Of a stretch of DNA of 64,000 bases, positions 35,081 to 45,840 are shown in pieces. How positions within the stretch are numbered: the stretch's first letter is position 1; each line of letters starts with the position of its first letter. The stretch is from the NCBI GenBank assembly GCA_936432065.2, contig OW386294.2, positions 49,938,945-50,002,944 on the forward strand. The letters are read 5' to 3'. Made by a program: the position numbers and the translations under genes. The notes under the pieces are model-generated. The model saw nothing but the letters and a program-made list of their open reading frames with translations. It did no database searches and was not told the origin of the DNA. Origin of the DNA: Rutpela maculata. Its lineage: Eukaryota; Arthropoda; Insecta; Coleoptera; Cerambycidae.

Positions 35081-35638
35081 TGTTATATGGATTATTTCGA
35101 AAAACACTTTTTAAAAAACTTTTTACTTTATTTTATTTTATTATTATGTACACGACTTATATTAGAGATTCTCAAGCTTGAGATCTCTGTTACTAAATGT
35201 TAATAACTAAGTTAAGCGTTGACCAAGATAGAATGATGCGAATTTACAAATTTGGCCTTTTATATGTTTTGAATCTGCTGATGACAAATTGCAATGTCGA
35301 CAATATTGCGTTCACAAAAAACAAAGTAATAAATTACACCCAAAAAACAAAGTAATAAACTAGTATTGAAAAATAAAAGGGCCTTGTTGAAAAGTATCAA
35401 ATTTCATAGACTTTAGGTAATTATCGAATTGCGTTCGAAATAATCAAAAACATTAAGAAAAGTAATAACTCAGCAGTTTCAAAATTAACAAATAAATAAT
35501 GTTTACAAAAGTTTGACATTAGGGTAATTTAAAGTATAAACAATAGAATAAACAATAATAGTACATGCGACACAAGAACTACGCATTAGTTGGGACTTAT
35601 AATATTTTAAATATGTAGGGGTTAATTCCTATATAACA
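35081..35638 (-). repeat. 5' LTR of errantivirus B
   Basis: 558 bases, same ends as the 3' LTR. It should carry the promoter of the element on the minus strand. About 99% identical to 21319-21877 by eye. Confidence 0.9.
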
Positions 35639-36652
35639 TGTAGGAAAATCTGCTTAATTTCTGCATGATTATACTCACAGACAAAGCTAGATATGTTTTT
35701 CAAATAATATCAATTTTATTCCATTTTTAAGTTAACTTTATATTTTTTTACATATACTGGGTGAACCAAATTAGAAGGGATTTGGGGTTTTTTCTAAAAC
35801 TATGGCAGATAGACAAAAACCAATATAAGTGTCCTGAGCTCGATTTTCGAAAAACAAACAATGGCGCAAACCGCGATCGTCTATCTTTTTCGACTACCGA
35901 GCTACAGAGCGTTTTTGGAAAATTGGCATTTTTAGATAATCTCAATTACCAAGTAGTCCACTCAAATTAGGAAAAAGAACGCCGTTTTAAAGAAAGATTT
36001 TGAACAGCAGTTTCTTTGCATAGATAGTAAGTACTTAACTTTTAGAACAATGTTTTGCTTATACGCAGAAAAAAAAAGACATGATTTTTGAGATATTTAC
36101 ATATATATACGTTTTTTCGTGTTCTTTTTCATTTAGACTTTCATATCTCGAAAAGTATACGTTTTTAGGGCTAAACGAACATAGGTAAAAGTGTTCAAAA
36201 TACGATTTCTAACAAAAAAAAGTTCTATGCATTTTCCCGATTATCCCACTGGTTTTTCCGGAAACGCAACTTGAAAAATATGTCTGTGTTTTTTCGTGTT
36301 TTTTTTTTTATTTTGAATGCAAATATCTCGAAAAGCACGCGATTTTAGGGCTAAATGAAAATAAATAAACTTATTCAGAATGAGATTTTCTACAAAAAAG
36401 CTCGTATACATTTTTCGATTATCCCATATAATTTGTTAAATTGTAAATTACAAAATTTCAGTTCATTGTATTTCAGTTAATAATGAAAATATTTTCATGC
36501 TTTTATGAAAAGTAAAATGTATATGACAAAAAAAAATAATTTTCAACAGGAGTCCCTAGACCTAGGGGGGTCAATCGAATTTTGAAAAAATTTTTCGCAA
36601 ATTGCTTTTTCAAAATTTTTTACGGGTCGTTAGAGGAGTGCTTCTCTAGATG
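35639..36652. repeat. Anonymous repeat-like region with a ~182-bp duplication
   Basis: No gene. A block with TTTTTTCGTGTT, ATATCTCGAAAAG, TTTTAGGGCTAAA and CGATTATCCCA occurs twice, near 36108-36246 and 36290-36427. The start TACTGGGTGAACCAAATTAG near 35755 looks like the end of a DNA transposon, but I found no partner. Confidence 0.5.
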
Positions 36653-37745
36653 TTAGTTCCCATATTTCGTATGGGTCCCATGCGCCAGAGACGAGAACAA
36701 AATTATTGAAATTTCACCAGCCGCCCCTGGTTGAGGTAAGTTCCCCATTTGACAAATTATATTGCTTGGTTTACACTTAAAACAAATCACACATTCCCGC
36801 AGAATACCCCTGACTACGCTTCGGCCCTTTAATGGCCAAAATCGGTTCCTCACCGCAGCTAACGTACCTTGAGTACCTAAATGTAAATGACGATAATGTT
36901 CAAATCGAATTTTGATCCAAAAATGGATTTAGTGAACTAAGTGTACTATTTTTAGGAACTGCATGAATTAGACTTAGACAGTGTTGATATTTCGTGACTA
37001 AACTGTTGTGTTTGAGCGATTTTAACTAATCTTAATAGAGCCACGTTTAGTTCAATTATAGAAAGGTGGCCTATAAGCTTTGATGTTTTATTTATAGCAC
37101 AATTTTTTACAAACCTCAAACAATAAGCCATGATGCGTTGAAGTTTTGTTTAAGCTGGAGAATTTTGAAAAAATATCAGTTACATGTGGTATCGCGGCTA
37201 CTAGAGAAATAGTCATTTTACGTTCATTTGGTATTTCTGATGTTACGTTACTTGTTATTGGCCATGAATGTGAGTTATCTTTGAACCAAGATGGACCCGA
37301 CCACCACAAGGACGAATTCAATAAATGTTCAGGATCTGCGCCTCGAGAAATTATGTCAGCTGGATTATCGGCTGAATTGACGTGACGCCAATGATCATCT
37401 GACGTTAAGTTTTGTATCTCAGCGATTCGGTGAGCCACAAAGGTTTTGCATATCCAAGACAAAGCTATGGTGGAATCACTCCAATAATATTTTTGTGATA
37501 TGTTAATATTCAAGGCTCGAATTGCCTTGTTTGCCAATTTTGCATAATTCTATCCGGGGCAAAGTGAGTATCTTTAAAGGAGCGACTCTTGATTTTTGCG
37601 CATAACAAGATAATAGATCGTTGTCCATAAAAATTTTCTGTAAGCAAATACAGGCAACAGCCATAAGCTGCCTCACTAGCATCACAGAAACCGTGCAATG
37701 GGCCTTTCCCACGTAATGGAACTTTATGATTATTTTTTCATAAAT
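36653..37745 (-). pseudogene. BEL/Pao retrotransposon pol remnant (RNase H to integrase)
   Basis: On the minus strand, 37510-37698 has LHGFCDASEAAYGCCLYL (first residue read as start). Then 37088-37537 has YYWSDSTIALSW, ADNPADIISRG and LWWSGPSWF, the RNase H and linker typical of BEL/Pao. Near 36880 comes HYRHLHLGTQGTL, then FWPLKGR and CVICFKCKP, the HHCC zinc-binding start of integrase. Frames are broken between the blocks and both ends are truncated. No LTRs found nearby. Confidence 0.8.
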
Positions 37746-38712
37746 CATTTATTAACACCTAATAAATACTGTATATACACGTCATATCGTATAATATTTT
37801 AATTTTAAATGGATATTTTAAAAATAAAAATGTTGTCTTACTTACTCCATATTTCAAACAAATAAACGCGCTCAAATTACGTCATGAAGGGAATCTCCAA
37901 TCAAAATAAACAATTTCTTGCTTCAAAGGGCATCTGCAGGTGGCGTCACAGCTAACCTCAAAAATATGTACTTCTTAAGATTTAAGAGTATTACCCCAGC
38001 TATTATTAAAATTTCTGCCTGGTTCCCGTATTTTTAACTAAAATCTAGTTCAGTGTAATGTTTATGAAGTTCTAAATACCTTGTCCTAATAAAATAGGAC
38101 TCTTTTTGTAGGTTGGAAATCCTAACCTGTAATTAGCAGTCTATTTTTATTAATCAACAATATTGAAAAATTATTTACGTGAATTTTTAAATATTGGTTT
38201 GGAGTTTGGCTCCAAGCTAAAAATGCGTATACAAACATTAAACGTGAGAATAAACTTGAAAAACTTAAAATTTAAGGTTATGATGCAGATGCCGTATACG
38301 AAAATTAACCGAACCTCTTGGCATTTCTGAATTTTACATCTCGTCTGGAAACCTGCCGATGAGACTATTTCCATGTTGCCTAATGTACATGAATGTTTAG
38401 CGTTAGAGGAAATGCTTTAATTATTTCATTAAAGAATGTCTACTTTTTATCTCCGCTTTTGAAAATAATGAATTTTCATTGAATAATACCACCTACTATA
38501 ATAAAAATGATAATAATTAACTGACGAGACACTTACATGTCGGCCCAACAAATAAATGACACTTGGCAACATTGATGGAAATAAAATAGATAGGTTATGC
38601 TCTCTTATTTACGATTTACGTTGCGATCGTACAGATCTATTATTTTGACTTCATAACTGTGTTCTTATTAATTATTTAAAAGTGTGTGTATGTGTACTGT
38701 GTAGACATTAAA
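37746..38712. other. No gene seen; upstream region of the YqaJ gene
   Basis: AT-rich, no recognisable coding sequence. A promoter for the YqaJ gene could lie here but I cannot point to elements. Confidence 0.35.
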
Positions 38713-40666
38713 ATGGAGACAGGTTTTGAGAAGGCAGCAAGTGATAATCTTCCAATTATTGACAGTGAAATGGTGAATGACTTTTATGTATCGAACATGA
38801 ACTTTTTGTCAGCAGAAGTGAAAAATGTAAAAACTAAGCGGTAAGTTACTAATTAGCATCTAAACTTTCATTTAACTTAAAGGGAACACTTATATAGAAA
38901 TAGTATTGTTTATTTAATATAATTTTTTATTAATACACCTGTTTTTAGTTCTGCAAAGGAGTCATATGGAGATAATGCAGTGGGATATGTTCAACTGAAA
39001 AGGGAAGGAAAAATATGTTTGGTAAAGGGAAAAATTACTCCAGAACATAAAATCCACAGTAAAGCTTACACAGTAGAAGTATCAATAAACGAAAATGATG
39101 AAAAAGTGTTATCCTGTGAATGCAAGGATTGTGCTGCATCAGAAGGTAAATATATACTTATGAAATACCTAAATGAATTTTAGTTATAGTGGAAGATCGT
39201 TACAGTTTTAATTATTTGGGAATCTGTCAGTAAAGCACTGAAAAAAAGGTATAAAAAATGTAATTATTGTTAAGTTTCTGAGCTAGAAATTATATATTTT
39301 TTTAAATCACTATAAATATACCACAGTACCTTCATGTTCAAATTATTTTAATTTTTAACTTAAAAAAAGATTACATTGAAAATTGCTTTTTTTCAAAAAA
39401 TTAATAGATAACGCGCACACTTACTTAATTTTTTCAAATTTACTTAAAAACAGTGTATTGTACAACAAAATTTCATAGAATTTAAACTGAAGCTTATGAA
39501 ATTTTCCAAACAGACGTTTATTTCAATATTTTTTATTTCATATTGAGGAAATTAAAATTATACACAGTACACGCAATATGTGTTTATTTAAATACTATTT
39601 TCTAATATAATTTCATTATTCATTTTATAAAATTTCTGCAATAAATCTATATAGGTATTTCATGTTTTTGTTTGAGGTTTTAAATTGAAATTATCAAGTT
39701 TTTTTTTTAAGGTGGTTGTAAACATGGAGTTGCGTTTCTTTTATGGTTCCACAGAAGAAGTGAAGAACCAGCACCAACATCGACAGATTGTTATTGGAAG
39801 AAATCGCTCCTGTCAGAAACTAAAAATGCAAAAATGGATCTTCAGTCATTGGTAGATAAACAAATACCTGTATTAGGTCCGCGAAATAATAATTATCCTC
39901 GAGAATTATCGTCAAAATTGCCAAATAATATTGGAGGAATATTTGATTTATAAAGGTCAATAAAATACGAAGATTTGTCGTTATATCATCTTTGGTTACA
40001 ATATAAAGAAGTCAAATTACAGGACAGAAATGCTGATGATTTTATAAATTTTGCAAAATCTTGTATGACAGAGTATATGTGCAAGGAGGCAGAAAAAAAT
40101 ACTAGGAGCCAAAGCGAATCAAATGACTGGTATGATTTGGTAGGATAACAGCCTCAAAAATTAATGAAGCTGCAAATTGTCGTGTTTTGGATGGGACATT
40201 AACAGAGATTATTATGGGTGCCTCAAAGGTACCTGAAACAGTTGCAATTTCTAGGGGAAAAGTTTTGGAAGACTCGGTTAGGAAAGAAGTGTCTGTAAAA
40301 AGAAATATTTGTATTGAGAAAACTGGTTTATTTCTATGCCATCAATTTCCCATTTTTGGTGCTTCCCCTGATGGTGTTTCAGCCACGTATTGCATCGAAA
40401 TTAAATGTCCCAGCAAAGAAAAAACCGTCGAGAACTATGTGCGTAATGGACAAATAAATAAAAAATACTTGTATCAGCTACAGATACAAATGTTTTTCTG
40501 TCAAAGGGAAAAAGGATTATTTTGTGTGGCTTCACCCAATTTTGAAAGAAATAAGGAAGTACAAATTTTTGATGTAACTTTTAACAAAAACCAATGTCTG
40601 GATATAATGATGAAAGCTACCAATTTTTGGAAGACAGCTATATATCCTGCTTTGTCCAAGATATAG
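38713..40666 (+). pseudogene. SWIM zinc finger + YqaJ-like nuclease protein, three exons
   Basis: Exon 1 is 38713-38840 (ATG 38713). Intron 1, 38841-38948, is GTAAGT...TTTTAG. Exon 2 is 38949-39145. Intron 2, 39146-39711, is GTAAAT...TTTAAG. Exon 3 runs from 39712. Joined exons give a SWIM-type zinc finger (CEC...CKH, in CECKDCAASEG and GGCKHGVAF), a linker, then a lambda-exonuclease-like YqaJ domain: RGKVLEDSV, FGASPDG, IEIKCP and YLYQLQIQM supply the E, D, E-x-K and Q residues. Exon 3 is broken by TAA at 39951-39953 and a frame change near 40140, so it is probably inactive. In eukaryotes this pair of domains is often carried by DNA transposons, so I take it as transposon-derived; a decayed domesticated gene is possible. 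Confidence 0.7.
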
Positions 40667-40687
40667 CGTTTCAAGTAGTAACTGTTA

Positions 40688-41167
40688 TACAGGGTGGTCC
40701 GTAAGTAATGGTCCATAGAGCAACGGTGGGTTTCTGAAATTAAAATATTACGATTTAATTAAACTTACCTTAGTACAAAAGTTGATATTAACAGAGATAC
40801 AGGGTGTTAAAGTCAATATTATATTTTTAATTTTCTCATATAACTTTTGAAGTTTTTCAAGTATTGTTGTGAAAATTGGTGAATGGGGGTTTTTGATATG
40901 AAAAATTCAAATCTGTTCCCATTTATTGTGTAGATCCTAGAGGGCGCCACATAAGCATTGTTTAAGATGTAAATGTACTATTAACTTTTTTACCAGTAAC
41001 GTTATCACTTTTTTTATTAAAAAATCCTAAACCTATCTCATTTTAGCAAAAAAAAAAAAGTATACTTGTCATTAGTCTTAGAAATTGACCGTTTTCGAGA
41101 AAATCGCATTTTAACATTCACCCTCATGAATCATTATAAGAAATATTTAACGTAGTAGGCGGCGATA
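40688..41167. repeat. ACAGGGTG-type repeat left of the transposase
   Basis: TACAGGGTGGTCCG near 40689 and ACAGGGTGTTAAAG near 40800 are typical of insect Tc1/mariner-like or MITE ends. It could be the true left end of the transposase element that follows, or a separate MITE. No right partner found. Confidence 0.45.
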
Positions 41168-42542
41168 CCAACAATACTTTGACATTTAAAAATTGTCGTG
41201 ACATTCATTTTTTGCAATTTTATTTTTCTATTTTTCTTAATATCAGTTAATTAACGAAAATCAGAACATGCCGAGACATAATAATTATTCAAACTCAGAT
41301 ATGAGAGATATGGTTAATATTTATTGTCAACTGAATTACAATGGACGTGCTGCGCAACGTGAATATTTGCGAAAATTTCCAAACAAATTACAACCTGATC
41401 GTAGACTATTTCAAAATCTGTTCAGAAATTTAGGCGAAAGTGGTTCATTTCGTCCTAAACGTGATAATTTAGGTCGACCGAAAATTATTACGCCTGACCA
41501 AGAAGAAGAAATATTAGTTCGCATTGCAGATGATCCACAAGTTAGTACAAGACGATTATGTACAGCTACAGGAATCAGTAAAACTTCCATTCTAAAAATA
41601 TTGCATGCAGAAAAATACCATCCATTCCATTTTACGCCAGTTCAAAATTTATTGCCTGCCGATCTTCCACTGAGATATCAGTTTGCAAGTGATATTCGGA
41701 ATAGATAAAATATTGACTACTCATTCGTCAACAGAATATTATTTACAGATGAAGCTGCATTTACCGGCTGAGGTATCTTCAATTTAAGAAATAACCATTT
41801 TTGGGAAGTTGAAAATCCTCATATAAAGCGAGAACGACATTTTCAACATGAGTTCAAAATCAATGTTTGGTGTGGGATCATTGGGGGCCGTTTTCTAGGA
41901 CCACATGAATTGCCAAGAAATTTAAATGGTAACAATTATTTACATTTTTAACAAAATGACTTTATTTGATATGTTGGATGCACTACCACTGAATTTGAGA
42001 CAAAATATGTTGTTTATGCAGGATAGTGCTCCGCCACATGTTTCCAATCGAGTACGAATTTATTTAAACACCATTTTTCATGAGCGCTGGATTGGTCGTG
42101 GTAGTCCGTTTCCTTGGCCAGCACGTAGTCCAGATTTTAACCCATTGGATTTCCGTATATGGGGCGCAATGATCTTGTTTACAAAAATCCTATAAATACC
42201 CACGCATAACTTTGGCAAGAAAACAATGCAGCAGCAGCCTTTTCTGATCCAATGGTATTATTTAATATGAGGCGATCTTTTATGAACCGTATGGATAAGT
42301 GTATCGAGGAAAATGGTGGACATATTGAACATTAATTTACTCTGAAATAATAATATCTTTTGTTGAGTTTCCTTTGCCATTCTGTTTTTTATTCGTTGAA
42401 CCCTTGTTTAAATCATAATTTTGTTTAATTAAATTTTGTCTTCATTGTTTTTCAAATAAAATTAATTAACCTGATAATTCGTGCTTTAATTCTACCTAAT
42501 AGTGTCAACATTACAATTTTTAAATGTCAAAAGTATTGTTGG
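41168..42542 (+). mobile_element. Tc1/mariner-superfamily transposon, ~1.37 kb
   Basis: Inverted repeats of about 32 bases, CCAACAATACTTTGACATTT on the left and its near complement ending GTATTGTTGG on the right, bracket one transposase frame. They may be true ends or subterminal repeats; the right side is cut close by the 362-bp array. Confidence 0.65.
41268..42335 (+). pseudogene. Tc1/mariner-type transposase, broken
   Basis: ATG at 41268. The N-terminal helix-turn-helix DNA-binding region (NGRAAQREYLRKFPN, GRPKIITPDQ, STRRLCTATGISKTSILK) runs to about 41708. The catalytic domain follows in pieces: FTDEAAFT, FQHEFKINVWCGIIGG, FMQDSAPPHVSNR and RSPDFNPLDFRIWG, which hold the D, D and third acidic/D region of the IS630/Tc1/mariner fold. 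Stops occur at 41706-41708 and about 41769, and frames shift near 41950 and 42190. The family-like ending GGHIEH stops at 42335. It would have cut and pasted the element; this copy is dead. Confidence 0.8.
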
Positions 42543-42550
42543 ATTTTTTT

Positions 42551-42626
42551 AACCAGACATAGACCGGTTTCGAACTTATTATGTTCTCATCAGTATGCCA
42601 TAGGTCATGGAACAGACAAATGATAG
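42551..42626 (-). ncRNA. Hammerhead ribozyme motif, unit 1 (outer stem I missing)
   Basis: Same core as the copy at 43665-43759, on the minus strand (CTGATGA at 42587-42593). The array starts at 42551, so the 3' strand of the outer stem I helix is absent while the six inner base pairs remain. Confidence 0.65.
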
Positions 42627-42893
42627 TGGTCAACTTGCTAGTCTTATACAAACTGAATCAAATGAAGTGACGGTGAGAGGTAAACTCTCATATGGTCAGA
42701 TGCTACTATACGTCGGACAAATGTCACTGACGTATAGCGACTTGCTTTTTTGCAAGTACCAAGAGCGGCGACCTCTAGCCTTAGTGGGCTATACTCACTG
42801 TTTATGAAATCGGATTTGAAGGAAACAACTACTCAGCGGGCAAATACCCCGACCTGCATTGAATTACACCTTCAAATCGTGATCAGTAACCAA

Positions 42894-42988
42894 CTATCAT
42901 TTGTCTGTTCCTAACCAGACATAGACCGGTTTCGAACTTATTATGTTCTCATCAGTATGCCATAGGTCATGGAACAGACAAATGATAG
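42894..42988 (-). ncRNA. Hammerhead ribozyme motif, unit 2
   Basis: Complete type I layout on the minus strand: outer stem I (18 perfect pairs), inner stem I, CTGATGA, stem II, GAAA, palindromic stem III and GTC cleavage triplet, as described for 43665-43759. Confidence 0.75.
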
Positions 42989-43255
42989 TGGTCAACTTGC
43001 TAGTCTTATACAAACTGAATCAAATGAAGTGACGGTGAGAGGTAAACTCTCATATGGTCAGATGCTACTATACGTCGGACAAATGTCACTGACGTATAGC
43101 GACTTGCTTTTTTGCAAGTACCAAGAGCGACGACCTCTAGCCTTAGTGGGCTATACTCACTGTTTATGAAATCGGATTTGAAGGAAACAACTACTCAGCG
43201 GGCAAATACCCCGACCTGCATTGAATTACACCTTCAAATCGTGATCAGTAACCAA

Positions 43256-43350
43256 CTATCATTTGTCTGTTCCTAACCAGACATAGACCGGTTTCGAACT
43301 TATTATGTTCTCATCAGTATGCCATAGGTCATGGAACAGACAAATGATAG
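43256..43350 (-). ncRNA. Hammerhead ribozyme motif, unit 3
   Basis: Identical arrangement to unit 2, 362 bases on. Cleavage at units 2 and 3 would release a 362-nt RNA. Confidence 0.75.
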
Positions 43351-43664
43351 TGGTCAACTTGCTAGTCTTATACAAACTGAATCAAATGAAGTGACGGTGA
43401 GAGGTAAACTCTCATATGGTCAGATGCTACTATACGTCGGACAAATGTCACTGACGTATAGCGACTTGCTTTTTTTGCAAGTACCAAGAGCGGCGACCTC
43501 TAGCCTTAGTGGGCTATACTCACTGTTTATGAAATCGGATTTGAAGGAAACAACTACTCAGCGGGCAAATACCCCGACCTGTATTGAATTACACCTTCAA
43601 ATCGTGATCAGTAACCAACTTCATTTCATTTGATTCAGTTTGTATAAGACTAGCAAGTTGACCA

Positions 43665-43759
43665 CTATCATTTGTCTGTTCCATGACCTATGGCATACTG
43701 ATGAGAACATAATAAGTTCGAAACCGGTCTATGTCTGGTTAGGAACAGACAAATGATAG
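43665..43759 (+). ncRNA. Hammerhead ribozyme motif, inverted copy
   Basis: Core CTGATGA at 43698-43704. Stem II is GAAC/GTTC (43705-43708 with 43716-43719) around a 7-base loop. GAAA is at 43720-43723. The palindromic stem III ACCGGT is at 43723-43728, with the cleavage triplet GTC at 43727-43729. Inner stem I is GGCATA with TATGTC (six pairs, one G-U). An internal loop and an 18-bp outer helix (CTATCATTTGTCTGTTCC with its complement) follow. Such a loopless stem III usually works as a dimer, as in newt satellite and Penelope-like ribozymes. Confidence 0.75.
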
Positions 43760-43842
43760 TTGGTTACTGATCACGATTTGAAGGTGTAATTCAATGCAGG
43801 TCGGGGTATTTGCCCGCTGAGTAGTTGTTTCCTTCAAATCCG

Positions 43843-43848
<6 letters not shown>

Positions 43849-43889
<41 letters not shown>
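43849..43889. repeat. (TA)n microsatellite
   Basis: Pure TA run between the 362-bp array and the hairpin element. Confidence 0.95.
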
Positions 43890-44393
<504 letters not shown>

Positions 44394-44426
44394 TTTTATT
44401 ATTGAATTTTAACCCTGCTATAAATT

Positions 44427-44445
44427 GGTGACCCCCGACAGGAAT
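44427..44445 (+). promoter_or_regulatory. Primer binding site, tRNA-Trp type
   Basis: TGGTGACCCCCGACAGGAA resembles the complement of the tRNA-Trp 3' end (usual TGGTGACCCCGACGTGA), with one extra C and a change. tRNA-Trp is the CsRn1-group primer. Confidence 0.6.
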
Positions 44446-44874
44446 ACGAGTTGAACGACAGCAGAAAATAGAGAATCAAGCAAGAAATCTCTCTTAAAAT
44501 CCTGGAAGATTGAAACTACAACTAGGCCTGATATTCCGCCTGAGTCCAGATTCAGATTCGTAGACTTGGAACAATATTCTCCTAAATCAAAACTAGACGG
44601 CGAAGAGGCAAAATTTTATTTATCTGGTAAGTGAATTGTTTTGCCATTTATCATTATTTCTTCGTTACTAAAGGGAATCATGTCAGTCATTCAACGTTGA
44701 CGTCTCAAAAAATCTCATTCAAAAACATCACAAATAACATATTATATTCAATCAATTCTTCAATCAATCAATTAGTCATCGATTTATTATTTCACCACTT
44801 TTAAAAATAGCACCTCCTACGGAGAATATTTTAACCTACATTGCTGATCGTATATGGAAGTCGTGTAAAATTCT

Positions 44875-45840
44875 ATGACTTCCCTTACCTCAAATTCAAT
44901 TTTTAACGCTAATCCAACATTTTCTACATCAAATTTTATTACAACTTTTCAAGATACGCTAAATCAAGTCTTACACAAACAAGAAATCTTTACATCTCAA
45001 TTACTTGCTATTGAATCTAAAGTTTCTTCAATTCCTTCCACTACTCCTACAGTTTCTGGAACTTATTGCGATAGTTGTAGAAATCGACTCGGCTCAAGAA
45101 ATCGCAGAGGCTCAAGGCCCCGTTCTAACAGTCGAAGTGGTACCAGCGTTAGATATAATCCTTCTAATGCCAAAGTTTGCTATTACCATCAACTTTATGG
45201 TCGTAAAGCATTTGAATGTCAAGGAGATTGGTGCACTTTCACCAAAGACGTCGAAACCGACAATCAAAAATTACTAAATGTCAATAATTTTTTGACAACT
45301 GACGTTAAAATTTCGAATAGTAAACCTCGTCTCTTTATATTTGATAATGCTAATAAAATAGAATTCCTCATTGACACGGGCGCTGATTTATCAATTATAC
45401 CTCGGAATCTATTAACGAATACTAGGAGAAACCCTGATGTTGTACTAACAGCAGCTAATGGTTCAGTTATAGATACCTTCGGGAAGAAATTTTTGAAAAT
45501 TGATTTAAACTTACGTAGGTTATTTCCTTTCGTTTTTAATATAGCAGATATAAATATCACCATTATCGGAGCGGACTTTTTAGCTCATTTTGGTTTAGTT
45601 GTTGATTTAAAACATAAATGTTTAATCGACAATATGACTAGTTTGTCAACATATTTATTTTCAAACAATGGTCCGTTACATTCTCCTAAGTTATTTAGCG
45701 TATCAAATGAATTCACTGCATTACTTTTGCAATTTCCTACTTTAATTAGCTCCCCAAATTACAATTTGCCAGTTAAACATTCAGTTGAGCATCACATTGT
45801 TACTTACAGAAGGTCATTTACCTTTCTCACGCCCACGTAG
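44875..45840 (+). pseudogene. CsRn1-like Gag remnant and protease
   Basis: 321 codons. Residues 1-60 are N-terminal Gag-like (QDTLNQVLHKQEIF). The capsid expected between these and the knuckle is missing, leaving a short S/R-rich linker. The unusual CHCC knuckle is CYYHQLYGRKAFECQGDWC near residue 100. The protease follows with EFLIDTGADLSIIP near residues 165-175 and IIGADFLAHFGLVVD. The frame breaks near 45806, where the RT frame (from 45785) takes over. Without capsid this copy could only move with help from others. Confidence 0.75.

Larger units (their letters stand above)
21319..35638 (-). mobile_element. Endogenous errantivirus (Ty3/Gypsy with env), 14.3 kb, copy B
   Basis: Complete layout on the minus strand: 5' LTR, tRNA-Ser-type primer site, gag, protease-RT-RNase H, integrase, env, polypurine tract, 3' LTR. 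The LTRs differ at about four positions by eye, so the insertion is young. The element is far longer than the usual 7-9 kb because about 5.5 kb of non-coding sequence, mostly a large palindromic tandem array, lies between the env end and the 3' LTR. Frame breaks are seen in gag, between RNase H and integrase, and in env. I find no matching target duplication (CAAAT on the left, TGTAG on the right). Confidence 0.85.
42551..43850. repeat. 362-bp tandem array: three direct copies plus an inverted partial copy
   Basis: Units start at 42551, 42913 and 43275 (exact 362-base spacing) and are almost identical. The third is cut at 43620. From about 43621 to 43850 a partial unit runs in the opposite direction, ending in a TA microsatellite. 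Each unit contains a hammerhead-type ribozyme motif on its minus strand (plus strand in the inverted copy). The 66-codon open frame seen in each unit (42607, 42969, 43331) starts inside the ribozyme and shows no family likeness. The layout recalls Penelope-like terminal repeats or animal retrozymes. Confidence 0.85.

Noticed and set aside
27479..35638. A baculovirus insertion, because of the F-type envelope
   Set aside because: The gene stands in a full Ty3/Gypsy provirus with LTRs, primer site and pol, which is the errantivirus arrangement.
42551..43620. CRISPR-like array
   Set aside because: Units are 362 bp and directly adjacent, without spacers; the setting is a eukaryotic genome.
42607..43633. 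Repeated 66-100 codon open frames
   Set aside because: One per 362-bp unit because the DNA is duplicated. The frame starts inside the ribozyme, the third is altered by an extra T, and no family is recognised.
43720..43745. Alternative hammerhead fold with a looped stem III and a GTT cleavage triplet
   Set aside because: It leaves an A-A mismatch at the base of stem I. The fold with palindromic ACCGGT and GTC gives six stem I pairs and the outer helix.
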